Shown in pieces: positions 1-7,960 of a stretch of 11,882 nucleotides of DNA. The notes under the pieces are model-generated. The model was not told where the DNA came from and did no database searches. It saw nothing but the letters and a program-made list of their open reading frames with translations. A program made the position numbers and the translations under genes. Source of the stretch: Bryobacterales bacterium. GTDB taxonomy: Bacteria; Acidobacteriota; Terriglobia; Bryobacterales; Bryobacteraceae. How positions within the stretch are numbered: position 1 is the first letter of the stretch; every line of letters begins with the position of its first letter. Where the stretch lies: assembly GCA_003142355.1 (NCBI GenBank), contig PLMF01000136.1, positions 3,052 through 14,933 on the forward strand, read 5' to 3'.

Positions 1-372
1 GTCTTCGATGGAATGGTGCGTCGAGCCAAGCTGCCCGTAAGCCAGGCCGGCCGCCATTCCGCAGAGTTTCACGTTGGCTCGGGAGTACGCCACGTCCACC
101 TTGATCTGTTCCAGCGCGCGAGCGGTCAGAAAGCAGGAAGCGGCGCAAACAAACGGGATCTTCCCTCCGTTGGCAAGCCCGGCGGCGACTCCCACCATGT
201 CCTGTTCGGCGATTCCCACATTCACCATGCGCTGCGGAAAAAGCTTGGAGAACTGCGACAGGCCGGAGGAACCAACCGAATCGCTTACCACGGCCACGAT
301 GCGCGCATCCTCCCGCGCGAGGCTCTCGAGCGTGCGGGCGAAGGCTACCCTGCAATCGAACCGTTCAACCAT
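1..372 (-). CDS. Transketolase, C-terminal (Pyr) subunit, partial
   Basis: This is the first 124 codons of the small-subunit half of a split transketolase; the gene continues past the left edge. With its N-terminal partner it would transfer two-carbon ketol units between sugar phosphates in the cytoplasm using thiamine diphosphate. The translation shows the pyrimidine-binding domain: an early V-V-S-D-S-V segment (about residues 29-34), then N-V-G-I-A-E-Q-D-M (51-59), where E56 is the expected catalytic glutamate that contacts the cofactor pyrimidine ring, then a G-x-A-x-G-L-A segment. It ends at the window edge in the S-T-H-H-S-I-E-D motif typical of this domain. The ATG start overlaps the upstream gene's stop by 8 bases, which indicates translational coupling and a two-subunit enzyme. 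The family call is strong; the substrate is unknown, and split transketolases often serve specialised sugar routes. Confidence 0.9.
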   Translation of the reverse strand, partial: MVERFDCRVAFARTLESLAREDARIVAVVSDSVGSSGLSQFSKLFPQRMVNVGIAEQDMVGVAAGLANGGKIPFVCAASCFLTARALEQIKVDVAYSRANVKLCGMAAGLAYGQLGSTHHSIED

Positions 373-1225
373 GAGATTCCTGGCCCAACTCGCGCAATGC
401 GGCCTCCAGCTCCGCGTCGGTGGGTACGTGATGATGCCACTCCGCGCGGTTCTCGATGAAGGAGACGCCCTTTCCCTTGGTGGTGCGGGCGATGATACAG
501 CTTGGCCGGCCCGGCTCGAAAGGCAGCGCATGCAACGTGTCGAGGAGGGCGGCGTAGTCGTGGCCGTCCACCTCGCTGACGGCCCATCCAAACGCGCGGA
601 ACTTGTCCGCCAGCGGCTCGAGCCGGACGGTCGTTTCCGTGGGCGCCCCTTGCTGGAGGCCGTTGCGGTCGACGACGACGGTCAGGTTGTCGAGTCCGTA
701 CTGCGCGGCGGCCATGGCCGCTTCCCAGTTGCTCCCTTCCTGTAGTTCGCCGTCGCCGGTCAGCACAAAGGTGCGCCAGGAAGCACCATCCATTTTGGCC
801 GCCAGAGCCGCGCCTACGCCGATCGGAAATCCGTGTCCCAGCGCCCCCGTATTGGCCTCCACACCGGGAAGCACGGTGCGATTCGGATGCCCGTTGAGCC
901 GGGAAAGCGGCTGCATGTACTCGGCCAGCTCCTCCCATGGGAAGAAGCCTTTCAGCGCCAGTGTGGCGTACAGAGCGCCGGAGCAGTGGCCCTTGCTCAT
1001 GATGAACCGGTCGCGTCCGGGGTCGTGCGGCTGCCGCGGGTCGACGTGGAGCACGCCGAAGTACAGAGTGATTAGAATATCCGCCGCGGACAGGTCGCCG
1101 CCCGGATGGCCCAGCCTGGCGCGGTGCACCATGCGGAGACTCTCGCGGCGAACGGCGCCGGCGAGTTCGCGCAACCTGGAGACCCGGTCAGGGTCGGGCT
1201 GCGCCGTCTGGGAATATATATTCAT
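365..1225 (-). CDS. Transketolase, N-terminal (ThDP-binding) subunit
   Basis: A 286-residue transketolase large-domain subunit. It carries the expected motifs in order: G-H-P-G-G-D-L-S (39-46), S-K-G-H (77-80), N-G-H-P (111-114), G-A-L-G-H-G (128-132 region), and the ThDP/metal motif G-D-G-E (157-160) with the paired asparagine at N188 in D-R-N-G-L-Q. The length is normal for the N-terminal half of a split enzyme. An in-frame TTG at 1243 would add six residues. I prefer the ATG at 1225 because the predicted promoter -10 element lies at 1249-1254, which would put the transcription start at about 1242, essentially on that TTG. Neither start has a clear Shine-Dalgarno sequence. The gene overlaps the next subunit by 8 bases. 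It diverges from an MFS transporter/BNR protein pair, so a role in carbohydrate use is plausible but unproven. Confidence 0.9.
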   Translation of the reverse strand: MNIYSQTAQPDPDRVSRLRELAGAVRRESLRMVHRARLGHPGGDLSAADILITLYFGVLHVDPRQPHDPGRDRFIMSKGHCSGALYATLALKGFFPWEELAEYMQPLSRLNGHPNRTVLPGVEANTGALGHGFPIGVGAALAAKMDGASWRTFVLTGDGELQEGSNWEAAMAAAQYGLDNLTVVVDRNGLQQGAPTETTVRLEPLADKFRAFGWAVSEVDGHDYAALLDTLHALPFEPGRPSCIIARTTKGKGVSFIENRAEWHHHVPTDAELEAALRELGQESHG

Positions 1226-1248
1226 TTCGACTGGTTTATGCAACTACT

Positions 1249-1277
1249 AAGTTAACAAGGCAGGCGCGCGCGGTCAA
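1249..1277 (-). promoter_or_regulatory. Predicted sigma-70-type promoter for the transketolase pair
   Basis: On the minus strand, TTGACC (plus positions 1272-1277) is separated by exactly 17 bases from TAACTT (1249-1254). The -35 matches the consensus at five of six positions; the -10 is weaker but keeps the T-A and final T. It lies in the 75-110 bp gap between divergent genes and predicts a start near 1242, about 17 nt before the ATG at 1225. No equally convincing promoter was seen for the divergent MFS gene. Confidence 0.5.
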
Positions 1278-1318
1278 GCCATCTCGAAAGCGGACGCCCG
1301 AAGCGATACCATAGCCGT

Positions 1319-2575
1319 GTGAGGCGCTATAAGTGGGGCGTAGTCGGCATGCTGTGGGGCATCTCTTTCTTCAACTATGCCGACCGCCAGGCCGTGTTCG
1401 CCCTTTTTCCCCTGCTGGAAAGAGAATTCCACCTCACGTCCGTGCAGTTGGGATTGCTGGGCTCGTCGTTCGCCCTCACCTACGGGCTATGCTCTCCCTT
1501 TGCGGGAGCCTTGGTGGATCGCATCCGCCGGGTCACCGCGATTCTCTCCGGCCTCTACATCTGGAGCCTCATCTGCATGGCTACGGCGGTCTCCCGCACC
1601 TTTGGACAACTGTTCGCCTTTCGCGCCGCCGAGGGGCTTGGTGAAACCCTCTACTATCCCGCGTCCATGTCGCTGATCAGCGATTATCACGGCCTCGAAA
1701 CCCGCTCGCGCGCGATGGGGCTGCACCAGACCAGCGTGTACATCGGCACCGTGGCCGGGGGCTTCTTTGCGGGCCTGGTGGGGCAGCACTATGGCTGGCG
1801 GTGGAGCTTTGTCGTGTTTGGCGGGCTCGGAATCCTGCTGGGCGTCTTGCTCCATCGGTTCCTGCTGGAGCCTCGGCGGGGCGCCACCGAGCCCGCGGCG
1901 GCGCAGAAGCAGATGGGGGTCCGCGAGACGCTCGCCACTCTGCTCGCCAACCGCACCGTGCGTTGCCTGATGGGCGCATTCCTTTGTGCGAACTTCGTGG
2001 CGGTGGTGCTCCTCTCCTGGATGCCGAAGTTTCTATACGACAAGTTCCATATGAACCTGGCGCTGGCCGGCTTTACGGCCACGGTTTTCGCCCAACTGGC
2101 CAGCATGGTGGGTTCCCCCGTGGGTGGATGGCTGGCCGACATGCTGCGCAGAAAATCGCCGCGCGCGCGCCTCATTGTGCAGGCCATTGGCGTATTCGGC
2201 GGCGCCCCCTGGGTGGTGCTGTGCGCCCTCACCACCTCGACTGTCTGGCTGGCCGCCGCGCTCGCGGCCTGGGGTTTCTGCAAGGGGATGTACGACGCCA
2301 ATATCTTCGCCTCGGTGTTCGACGTCATTCCGCCGCAGGCCCGCGGCAGCGTGGCCGGTCTCATGAACACCATCGGCTGGCTGGGCGGAGGCGCCCTGGC
2401 GCCGCTCACCATCGGGATTCTCGCCAGCGCCTACGGGCTCAGCGTCGCCATCGCGCTCGCCTCCGGCGTGTATATCCTCTCCGGCCTGTGCCTGCTCACG
2501 GCCATCCTGTTCTTCGTGAAGCAAGACGCCGCGGCGCTCATAGCCCCGCGTCGCGTTGTGGAAAGGGTCTTATGA
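1319..2575 (+). CDS. MFS transporter (probable carbohydrate/organic-anion symporter)
   Basis: A 418-residue polytopic inner-membrane protein with about 12 hydrophobic helices split by a central polar loop (about residues 184-205, rich in E, P, R, A and Q), as in the major facilitator superfamily. The family signature is seen in the loop after helix 2, G-A-L-V-D-R-I-R-R (63-71). Helix 4 has the R-x-x-E-G-x-G-E pattern (102-109). The N-terminal N-Y-A-D-R-Q segment resembles anion:cation symporter and related sugar-acid carriers. The start is GTG at 1319; an internal ATG at 1349 would cut into the first helix, so GTG is preferred, though no Shine-Dalgarno sequence is visible. Its stop overlaps the start of the exported BNR protein (ATGA), so the two are almost certainly co-expressed. 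I infer that it imports a product released outside the cytoplasm by that protein. The substrate cannot be read from the sequence. Confidence 0.88.
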   Translation: MRRYKWGVVGMLWGISFFNYADRQAVFALFPLLEREFHLTSVQLGLLGSSFALTYGLCSPFAGALVDRIRRVTAILSGLYIWSLICMATAVSRTFGQLFAFRAAEGLGETLYYPASMSLISDYHGLETRSRAMGLHQTSVYIGTVAGGFFAGLVGQHYGWRWSFVVFGGLGILLGVLLHRFLLEPRRGATEPAAAQKQMGVRETLATLLANRTVRCLMGAFLCANFVAVVLLSWMPKFLYDKFHMNLALAGFTATVFAQLASMVGSPVGGWLADMLRRKSPRARLIVQAIGVFGGAPWVVLCALTTSTVWLAAALAAWGFCKGMYDANIFASVFDVIPPQARGSVAGLMNTIGWLGGGALAPLTIGILASAYGLSVAIALASGVYILSGLCLLTAILFFVKQDAAALIAPRRVVERVL

Positions 2576-3603
2576 AACTGGCCGCCGCCTTTTGCGCCGC
2601 ATCCCTGTTGCTGTGCGCTCAGACCTCCGAATTCATCGCCGACCCCTCGCCCACGCCGGCGGTACACGCCTCCACCGTCGTCGAACTGCGCCCGGGCATT
2701 CTCATGGCCGCGTGGTTCGGCGGCGCCGCCGAAGGAAGGCCGGACGTGGCCATCTGGGGCGCCCGCAAAGCCGATGGCAAGTGGCAACCCGCGGTGGAGC
2801 TGGTGCGGGAGCCGAACGTCGCCACATACAACCCCGTCCTGTTCCGCACCGCCGACAACATCCTCTGGCTGTACTACAAGTTTGGGGAGTCCCCTTCTTC
2901 GTGGACCGCCGGGCGGCTCTACAGCCGCGACGACGGCCTCACCTGGTCCAAGCCCGAGCATTTGCCCGCGGGCCTCTATGGCCCGATCCGCGCCAAACCT
3001 CTGGTCCTGCCCGACGGCGCCATCGTCAGCGGTTCTTCGGTGGAGAGCTACCACTCGTGGGCCGCCTGGATCGAGCGCAGCATCGATAATGGTAGGACCT
3101 GGACCCGTTACGGTCCCATCACCGTTCCTTTCTCCAAGCCGCCCGACCCAGCCCAGCCCTACGGCATCATTCAGCCGGTGGTGGTTCCCATCGGCGGCAG
3201 GCATTTGCGGTTCTTTGCCCGCTCCGCGCTCACCATCGGCCGCATCTGCGTTGCCGATTCTCAGGACGAGGGCATTACCTGGACCCAGGCGCGCCCTATC
3301 GGCCTCCCCAATCCGAACTCCGGTATCGACGTGGTGCGGCTCAAGGACGGCCGCTTCGTGATGATTTACAATCACACCTCCAAGGGCCGCACCCCGCTGA
3401 ACCTTGCGGTCAGCGGCGACGGGGATGACTGGACCCCCTTCCACGCGCTGGAGAGCGACCCTGGTGAGTACTCCTATCCCGCCATGGTGCAAGGCGCCGA
3501 CCAAAGCCTGCACATCACCTACACCTGGCAGCGCAAACGGATCAAGTACGTGAACTGGCCACTGGCCAACGTTCCCAAACCGGAACGGGCAGGCCCGAAA
3601 TAG
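2572..3603 (+). CDS. Exported BNR/Asp-box protein, predicted neuraminidase-like (COG4692 type)
   Basis: A 343-residue beta-propeller protein of the sialidase-like BNR family. The first 17 or so residues (M-K-L-A-A-A-F then a hydrophobic stretch ending C-A-Q) look like a signal peptide, so it is probably periplasmic or secreted. Three good Asp boxes (S-x-D-x-G-x-T-W) occur at residues 118-125, 170-177 and 230-237, with a degenerate fourth near 281-287. The ending with Y-S-Y-P-A (300-304) and T-Y-T-W-Q-R-K-R-I-K (316-325) is typical of this predicted neuraminidase family. The start is the ATG overlapping the MFS stop; the frame is also open upstream through the MFS gene, but that part is not coding. 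True sialidase activity is not assured: the family is broad, and related propellers include lyases and other glycosidases. The pairing with a transporter suggests extracellular release of a sugar followed by uptake. Confidence 0.82.
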   Translation: MKLAAAFCAASLLLCAQTSEFIADPSPTPAVHASTVVELRPGILMAAWFGGAAEGRPDVAIWGARKADGKWQPAVELVREPNVATYNPVLFRTADNILWLYYKFGESPSSWTAGRLYSRDDGLTWSKPEHLPAGLYGPIRAKPLVLPDGAIVSGSSVESYHSWAAWIERSIDNGRTWTRYGPITVPFSKPPDPAQPYGIIQPVVVPIGGRHLRFFARSALTIGRICVADSQDEGITWTQARPIGLPNPNSGIDVVRLKDGRFVMIYNHTSKGRTPLNLAVSGDGDDWTPFHALESDPGEYSYPAMVQGADQSLHITYTWQRKRIKYVNWPLANVPKPERAGPK

Positions 3604-3619
3604 GGCAGAAATCCTTACC

Positions 3620-6097
3620 CTATTCGGCGCGAAGTGCCCGTGCCGGATCGATCCGCACGGCCCGCCATGTCGCCGGAGCCGCCGCCATCGCAGCTACCAA
3701 CCCGACCAGAACCACGACCGCAACGACCACCATTGGCTCCCAGGAACGAACGTCGTAGAGGACGCGGCGTATCCAAACGGCTGCCGCCGCGTAGGCGCAG
3801 AGACCCACGGCGACGCCCGATCCGGTCAATAGCAGCACTTCGCCCGAAAGAAGGCTCGCAATTCGCACCGGCCGCGCGCCCAACGCCACCCGCAGGCCGA
3901 TCTCACGCGTGCGGCTCTTTACGGCATAATCGAGCGCGCCGTAGAGACCGATGCTGGCCAGCAACGCCGCGATCCCGCCGAAGATCGTCGAGAGCCAGGC
4001 CAGCAGACGCTCCTGCCAGAGCGACGCTTCCACCTCCTCCCGCAGCGTCCGTACTTCGATGATCGGCAATTCGGGGTCGAGAGAACGCAGCCCCTCGCGA
4101 ACCGGCGCGATCATCGTCTCCGGGCGCTGCGGTGTGCGCACGTGCAGATTGAAACCGGGATAGAATCCGTCGATGGCGGCGTAGTAGACCGTGGGAGGGA
4201 CCGGCTCGCGCAGCGAGCGATACTTCGCGTCGCTCACCACGCCCACGATCTCATAGTCGGCGCTGGCAACGCCGCCCGGCCCCGGACCCCCGAAGCGCGC
4301 GCCGATGGGGTTCCTGCTCGGAAAGAAGTTCTTGGCGAGCGCCTGGTTTACAACGACGCCGCGCGGCACTCGTCCGGCCCGGTCGAACCAACTGTAAGCG
4401 CGGCCCGCGACCACGTGTATACCCATGGCCGCGAAATAATTGGGCGTGACGTTGTTGACGCTGCAGTTCAAGAAATCGGTGGCGTTGATGCGAGTGCCTT
4501 CAGCGTCAAGAGTGGTCTTCATGCCGGTGCCGCGCATGAGTGCCCGCGAGGCCATTCCGGCCGCGGCCACCGCGGGCAGCGCATTCGTTTTCTCCAGAAG
4601 CGCCTTGCTCAACGCGCGGCCCTGCTCCGGCTTGTAACCTCTCAGACTCGTGTCGATGTTGAACGTCACCACGTGGTCGCGATCGAAACCCGCGTCCATG
4701 GTTCGCATGTGTTCGAGCGTCTCGACAAGCAGCGCCGCTCCCATCAGGATCAATGTGCAGAGGCCCACTTGCGCCGTGACCAGTATCTTCCGCGGCAGCA
4801 GGCGCCGCGTCGTCGTGCGGCCGCCTTCGAGCGCGCTCGCGACGTCGGCGCGCGCACAGCGCCATGCCGGCGATAGCGTGAATAATACCGCGGTCAGAAA
4901 CGTCATGCAGACGGCGAATCCCAGCACGCGGAGGTCGATCGAGATGTGCACGGCGAGCGGTTGCAGTACGGCCGCCCGGTCGCGAATCGGTGGCAGACCG
5001 CGAACCAGCAAAGGAAGGCACGCGCGGGTGAGCAGAGTTCCGGCAACGCCTCCCAGCAACGCCAGCAGCAACCCTTCGGTGAGGAGTTGCCGTACGATCC
5101 GAGCGGCGCTCGCGCCCAGAGCCAGGCGGATGCCGAACTCCTGCGCCCGCGCGGCGGAGCGCGCCAGCAGCAGACCCGCCACGTTGGCGCACGCCATCAG
5201 CAGAAGCAGCGCGACCCCGCCCATCAATACTTCGAGCCCACGGGAGAATTGAGCGCGCAGGGTCGATACTCCGTTAGCGACCGACTCCAGCCGCAGGCGG
5301 GAATCGATCACGCTCTTTGTCCGCGCCGTCCCCTTCGCAGGCGGGAAGATCCGGTCGAGCTGGTCCTGGTAGACCGCGTGCAGCAATGGGTCGGCCTCGT
5401 TGCTGGCGCGCTCGATCGTGACACCCTGTCGCAAGCGCGCGAAGATCTGCGCGGTGAGAGGCCTCACGTCCGTGCCTGTTTCCACCACTGAGCGGGCCAC
5501 GGCGCCGGGAACGCGAATGTCGGGGCTGGTGTCGGCCGTCAGGCCGTTGAAAGCCTCCGGCGATATTCCCACGATCGTGAACGGGTGCCCGTGCAGCGTG
5601 ATGCGCCGGCCCAGAATCGAGGTATCGCCCCGGTACCGCCTCCGCCAGAAGCCGTAGCCAAGCACGGCGTTCATGGCCGCTGTACGTTCATCTTCGACGC
5701 TGAGCACGCGGCCGAGATAGGCGTGCACGCCCAGGGAAGAAAAGAAATTCGGTGAGACCAGGTGGACCCGCACACGTTCGGTCGAGGTCCCATCGCTCGA
5801 AGCCACGTCCGCTTCGCCCTGGCAGATCACCGCGGACAAATCCGCGTCCCTGCCGGCAATGGCATCGCAGAGATCGTAGGGGAGGTCCCACGTGATAAAG
5901 TCGTTCGGATGGACCTCCACCAGCCGCACCAGGTTCTCCGGATGCGACACCGGCAGTGGCCGGAGCAGCAGGGCGTCGACCACACTGAAGATCAGCGTAT
6001 TCGCACTGATGCCGACGGCTAGCAGCAGTGCCGCGGTGGTGGCAAACACCGGGCTCTTTGCCAGCAGGCGAACGCCGAAGCGGAGATCGCGCAGCAA
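3620..6097 (-). CDS. ADOP-family ABC transporter permease (duplicated MacB/FtsX permease)
   Basis: An 825-residue inner-membrane protein with the duplicated architecture of the acidobacterial duplicated orphan permease family. It begins M-L-R-D-L-R-F with a transmembrane helix (about 16-45), then a periplasmic MacB-like core domain and a first FtsX block (about 285-420). A second helix (about 437-459), a second periplasmic domain and a second FtsX block (about 700-820) follow. The hallmark cytoplasmic loop appears twice, [10 protein letters not shown] (320-329) and [10 protein letters not shown] (about 733-742), and the protein ends D-P-A-R-A-L-R-A-E as the family does. The start is TTG at 6097; an in-frame stop two codons upstream rules out extension, so this copy lacks the extra N-terminal regulator-like domain some relatives carry. 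No ATPase gene is adjacent, which is usual for the family. The transported or exported substrate is unknown. It converges on the BNR gene with only 16 bp between. Confidence 0.9.
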   Translation of the reverse strand: MLRDLRFGVRLLAKSPVFATTAALLLAVGISANTLIFSVVDALLLRPLPVSHPENLVRLVEVHPNDFITWDLPYDLCDAIAGRDADLSAVICQGEADVASSDGTSTERVRVHLVSPNFFSSLGVHAYLGRVLSVEDERTAAMNAVLGYGFWRRRYRGDTSILGRRITLHGHPFTIVGISPEAFNGLTADTSPDIRVPGAVARSVVETGTDVRPLTAQIFARLRQGVTIERASNEADPLLHAVYQDQLDRIFPPAKGTARTKSVIDSRLRLESVANGVSTLRAQFSRGLEVLMGGVALLLLMACANVAGLLLARSAARAQEFGIRLALGASAARIVRQLLTEGLLLALLGGVAGTLLTRACLPLLVRGLPPIRDRAAVLQPLAVHISIDLRVLGFAVCMTFLTAVLFTLSPAWRCARADVASALEGGRTTTRRLLPRKILVTAQVGLCTLILMGAALLVETLEHMRTMDAGFDRDHVVTFNIDTSLRGYKPEQGRALSKALLEKTNALPAVAAAGMASRALMRGTGMKTTLDAEGTRINATDFLNCSVNNVTPNYFAAMGIHVVAGRAYSWFDRAGRVPRGVVVNQALAKNFFPSRNPIGARFGGPGPGGVASADYEIVGVVSDAKYRSLREPVPPTVYYAAIDGFYPGFNLHVRTPQRPETMIAPVREGLRSLDPELPIIEVRTLREEVEASLWQERLLAWLSTIFGGIAALLASIGLYGALDYAVKSRTREIGLRVALGARPVRIASLLSGEVLLLTGSGVAVGLCAYAAAAVWIRRVLYDVRSWEPMVVVAVVVLVGLVAAMAAAPATWRAVRIDPARALRAE

Positions 6098-6145
6098 GTC
6101 TTAGACTACAATACCGGTTGGCAGGCGTAAGCATCTGCCCCACAC

Positions 6146-6152
6146 AGGGAGG
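6146..6152 (+). promoter_or_regulatory. Shine-Dalgarno in front of the ADOP relic
   Basis: AGGGAGG lies five bases before the TTG at 6158. It is one of the best ribosome-binding sites in the window and supports TTG as the original start of the broken permease gene. It suggests the first 66 codons may still be translated. Confidence 0.55.
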
Positions 6153-6157
6153 CCGCT

Positions 6158-6355
6158 TTGCTACAGGACGTACATTTCGCGCTGCGCGTGCTGCGCAAGA
6201 GCGCGGGCTTCACGGCCGTGGCAGTCGCAACGCTGGCACTCGGCATCGGAGCGACCACCGCCGGCCTCATCCACGTAGTGACGTCGCACCACGATCCCGA
6301 CGTGGAGATCGAGCTGAACGAGGCCTGGGTGCTGGCCGGGGATGAGTCCCGGTAA
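6158..6355 (+). pseudogene. Truncated N-terminus of a second ADOP-family permease
   Basis: A 65-residue reading frame whose first 40 or so residues ([15 protein letters not shown], then a hydrophobic helix with L-A-L-G-I-G-A) match the start of ADOP permeases and align position for position with the intact gene on the opposite strand ([15 protein letters not shown]). After that helix the sequence departs from the family ([12 protein letters not shown]) and stops. About 760 residues of a normal ADOP are missing. It starts TTG with a strong ribosome-binding site and is head-to-head with the intact ADOP, 60 bp away. It is most simply a relic left by deletion. It could instead now act as a small single-helix membrane protein. 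No periplasmic domain or FtsX loops remain downstream. Confidence 0.72.
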
Positions 6356-6372
6356 CCGCGCCGCGGGATTCC

Positions 6373-6561
6373 GTGACTAACGGCGCCTATCTTCTTAATG
6401 GCCGGCAGGTGGTGTACTACTCCACCGGGAGAGTGAAATGGGAGCGCCGCTATTCCTCCGATGGCGCCTGGAGCTGGCTGCGCTGGGATGAATCCGGCAG
6501 GCTGATCTCCTCATCCACTTGGCGTGGCAAGAAACTGATTTCCATCGAGAAATCCGAGTAG
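6373..6561 (+). CDS. Small hypothetical protein, MORN/YwqK-like repeats
   Basis: A possible 62-residue protein starting at GTG. It contains a Y-Y-S-T-G-R-V-K-W-E-R segment followed by W-D-E-S-G-R-L-I-S-S-S-T-W-R-G-K-K-L, resembling two units of the Y-x-x-G-x-L-x-x-E-x-x-Y-x-x-G pattern of MORN/YwqK repeat proteins. It begins 17 bp after the stop of the ADOP relic in a different frame, with no clear Shine-Dalgarno site. It may be a free-standing small gene, a fragment of a longer MORN-type protein, or the displaced second half of a gene fused to the relic's membrane helix. Too little is left to assign a function. Codon choice (mostly G or C in third positions) is compatible with coding. Confidence 0.4.
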   Translation: MTNGAYLLNGRQVVYYSTGRVKWERRYSSDGAWSWLRWDESGRLISSSTWRGKKLISIEKSE

Positions 6562-6654
6562 CGATCCGACGCCGCGGGGCGGCACGGCGTCCGGCGCCCG
6601 GCAGGACGGCGGTTTGCCACTCTCCTGCCTTTGCGTATACCATGGTTGAGGTAC

Positions 6655-6665
6655 TTCTTTAAGAA
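6655..6665. promoter_or_regulatory. Possible operator palindrome upstream of the ROK gene
   Basis: TTCTTTAAGAA is a perfect inverted repeat (five-base arms around one base) in the only clearly AT-rich stretch (about 6653-6675) of the region upstream of the ROK regulator, 30 bp before its start codon. ROK repressors commonly bind AT-rich inverted repeats and often control their own operon. The site is short and a single copy, so chance is a real alternative. Confidence 0.3.
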
Positions 6666-6695
6666 CTTTTCATATGTGTCGTCCAGGATGCGTGC

Positions 6696-7919
6696 ATGTC
6701 GGCTCGATTGCCAACTCGCGGCGTTGAAACCGGCGGCCGGAGAAAGGCCGCCAGCCGGGGCCCGGGCGTGCTGGGCGATATCAACCTGCGCGCCATCCTC
6801 GGTTTGCTGCGCGCTCACAACCCGTGTTCCCGCTCCGACCTGGCCCGATACAGCGGGCTGAGCGTGCCCACGGTTTCGAGCAGCGTGGCGCGGCTGGAGC
6901 GCATGGGCTTGGCCAAGCGCCTGGGCACGGGCCGCTCCAGCGGCGGCCGCCCGCCGCGCCTGCTCCGCTTCAACCAGGCGTACGGCTACGTGGCTGGGAT
7001 CGACATCAATGAAGGCCTCGTCCGCGTGGGCATTGCCGACTTGGCCGGCCGGCTCCTCGGCGAGTCCACGGGTGGAATCGGCGAAAAGTCGTGGCCCATG
7101 GCCGTGGTCGAGCGCACCGTTTCGCTGCTGGCGGCGCTCCGCGAACGATTGCGAATTCCCGCTAGGCGCCTGCTGGCGGTGGGCGTGGCCGCGCCCGGCA
7201 TCACCGACGTCGACGCCGGTGTGGTGGTCTCGGTGCCGGGCATGCCGGGCTGGGAAAACGTGCCTCTCGGCCGGCTTCTGGCGGAGAAGACCAGGGTGCC
7301 GGTGATCGTCGCCAACGACGTCAACCTGGCCGCCCTGGGCGAGCATTCGTGCGGCATCGCGCAGGGCGAGCAAAACTTCGTCTTCGTGCACATCGGGCGA
7401 GGCGTGGGCGCCGGCCTGTTCATCAACGGCCGGCTCCACCACGGCCCGGAATGGACCGCCGGCGAAATCGGTTATCTGCTGGTGCCCGGCTCCGCCGTTC
7501 AGGCCGTTCGCAAATCCCAGATGGGAGCGCTGGAAGGGGCCATCGGGGCTGGCGGCGTCGAGCGCCAATGGCGCGAGCTTGTGGTCCACGGCGGCGCGTC
7601 GGGCGTGGAACGTCTGCGCGGCGTCGAAATCCTCGATCGCGCCGCGCAAGGCGATCCTCTGGCGCAGCAGATCGTCGGCAAGACCTCCGAGTACCTGGCC
7701 ATAGTGTGCTCCTGTCTCAGCCTGATTCTGAACTGCTCGTTGATCGTTTTCGGAGGCGAGATGGGCGCGCATCCAGCGCTTTTCCAGGCGACCAGGGCAC
7801 GGCTCGAAGAACACGATTTCGCGCACCCGCGGCTGGCTATTACCCAGCTCGGCGCCGACGCGGAGCTCCAAGGAGCTCTGCGGCTGGCGCTCGAAACCGC
7901 CGAGGCCGCCCTGCCATGA
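6696..7919 (+). CDS. ROK-family transcriptional regulator lacking the zinc motif
   Basis: A 407-residue protein with an N-terminal winged helix-turn-helix (about 28-90; S-R-S-D-L-A-R-Y-S-G-L-S-V-P-T-V-S is the helix-turn-helix) and the G-G-R-P-P linker (83-87). A ROK sugar-kinase-like domain (about 97-405) follows. The ROK domain keeps the phosphate-binding G-I-D-I-N (101-105), the A-N-D-V-N segment with the catalytic-type D208, and the signature around I-G-R-G-V-G-A-G-L-F-I-N-G-R (233-246), then G-E-I-G-Y (256-260). The usual zinc site is absent: the histidine after G-E-I-G is Y260, and no C-x-C-G-x-x-G-C motif follows. The ATG start has an AGGA at 6685-6688. The stop touches a possible start of the next gene, so it heads an operon with the aminotransferase and oxidoreductase. 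It probably represses this operon and is released by a sugar effector; residual kinase activity is possible but less likely. Confidence 0.88.
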   Translation: MSARLPTRGVETGGRRKAASRGPGVLGDINLRAILGLLRAHNPCSRSDLARYSGLSVPTVSSSVARLERMGLAKRLGTGRSSGGRPPRLLRFNQAYGYVAGIDINEGLVRVGIADLAGRLLGESTGGIGEKSWPMAVVERTVSLLAALRERLRIPARRLLAVGVAAPGITDVDAGVVVSVPGMPGWENVPLGRLLAEKTRVPVIVANDVNLAALGEHSCGIAQGEQNFVFVHIGRGVGAGLFINGRLHHGPEWTAGEIGYLLVPGSAVQAVRKSQMGALEGAIGAGGVERQWRELVVHGGASGVERLRGVEILDRAAQGDPLAQQIVGKTSEYLAIVCSCLSLILNCSLIVFGGEMGAHPALFQATRARLEEHDFAHPRLAITQLGADAELQGALRLALETAEAALP

Positions 7920-7945
7920 CCAACACTATTTATGCAAATCTTACA

Positions 7946-7952
7946 AAGGGAG
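7946..7952 (+). promoter_or_regulatory. Shine-Dalgarno deciding the aminotransferase start
   Basis: AAGGGAG sits eight bases before the ATG at 7961. It favours this start over the in-frame ATG at 7916, which overlaps the ROK stop and would add 15 residues not typical of the family. Confidence 0.65.
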
Positions 7953-7960
7953 ATCAGAGT

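Noticed and set aside
1801..2571. An N-terminal extension of the BNR protein running through the MFS gene.
   Set aside because: The extension is arginine-rich and lies out of frame over conserved MFS helices; the ATG at 2572 begins a signal peptide.
2431..3513. A 360-codon minus-strand open frame opposite the BNR protein.
   Set aside because: It is a shadow frame; the plus strand carries Asp boxes, a signal peptide and a coupled start.
4142..4876. Plus-strand open frames of 181 to 244 codons opposite the ADOP permease.
   Set aside because: They are antisense to a full-length duplicated permease and show no family motifs.
6450..7871. A 473-codon minus-strand open frame opposite the ROK gene.
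   Set aside because: It is a shadow of the ROK reading frame with low-complexity composition and no recognisable motif.
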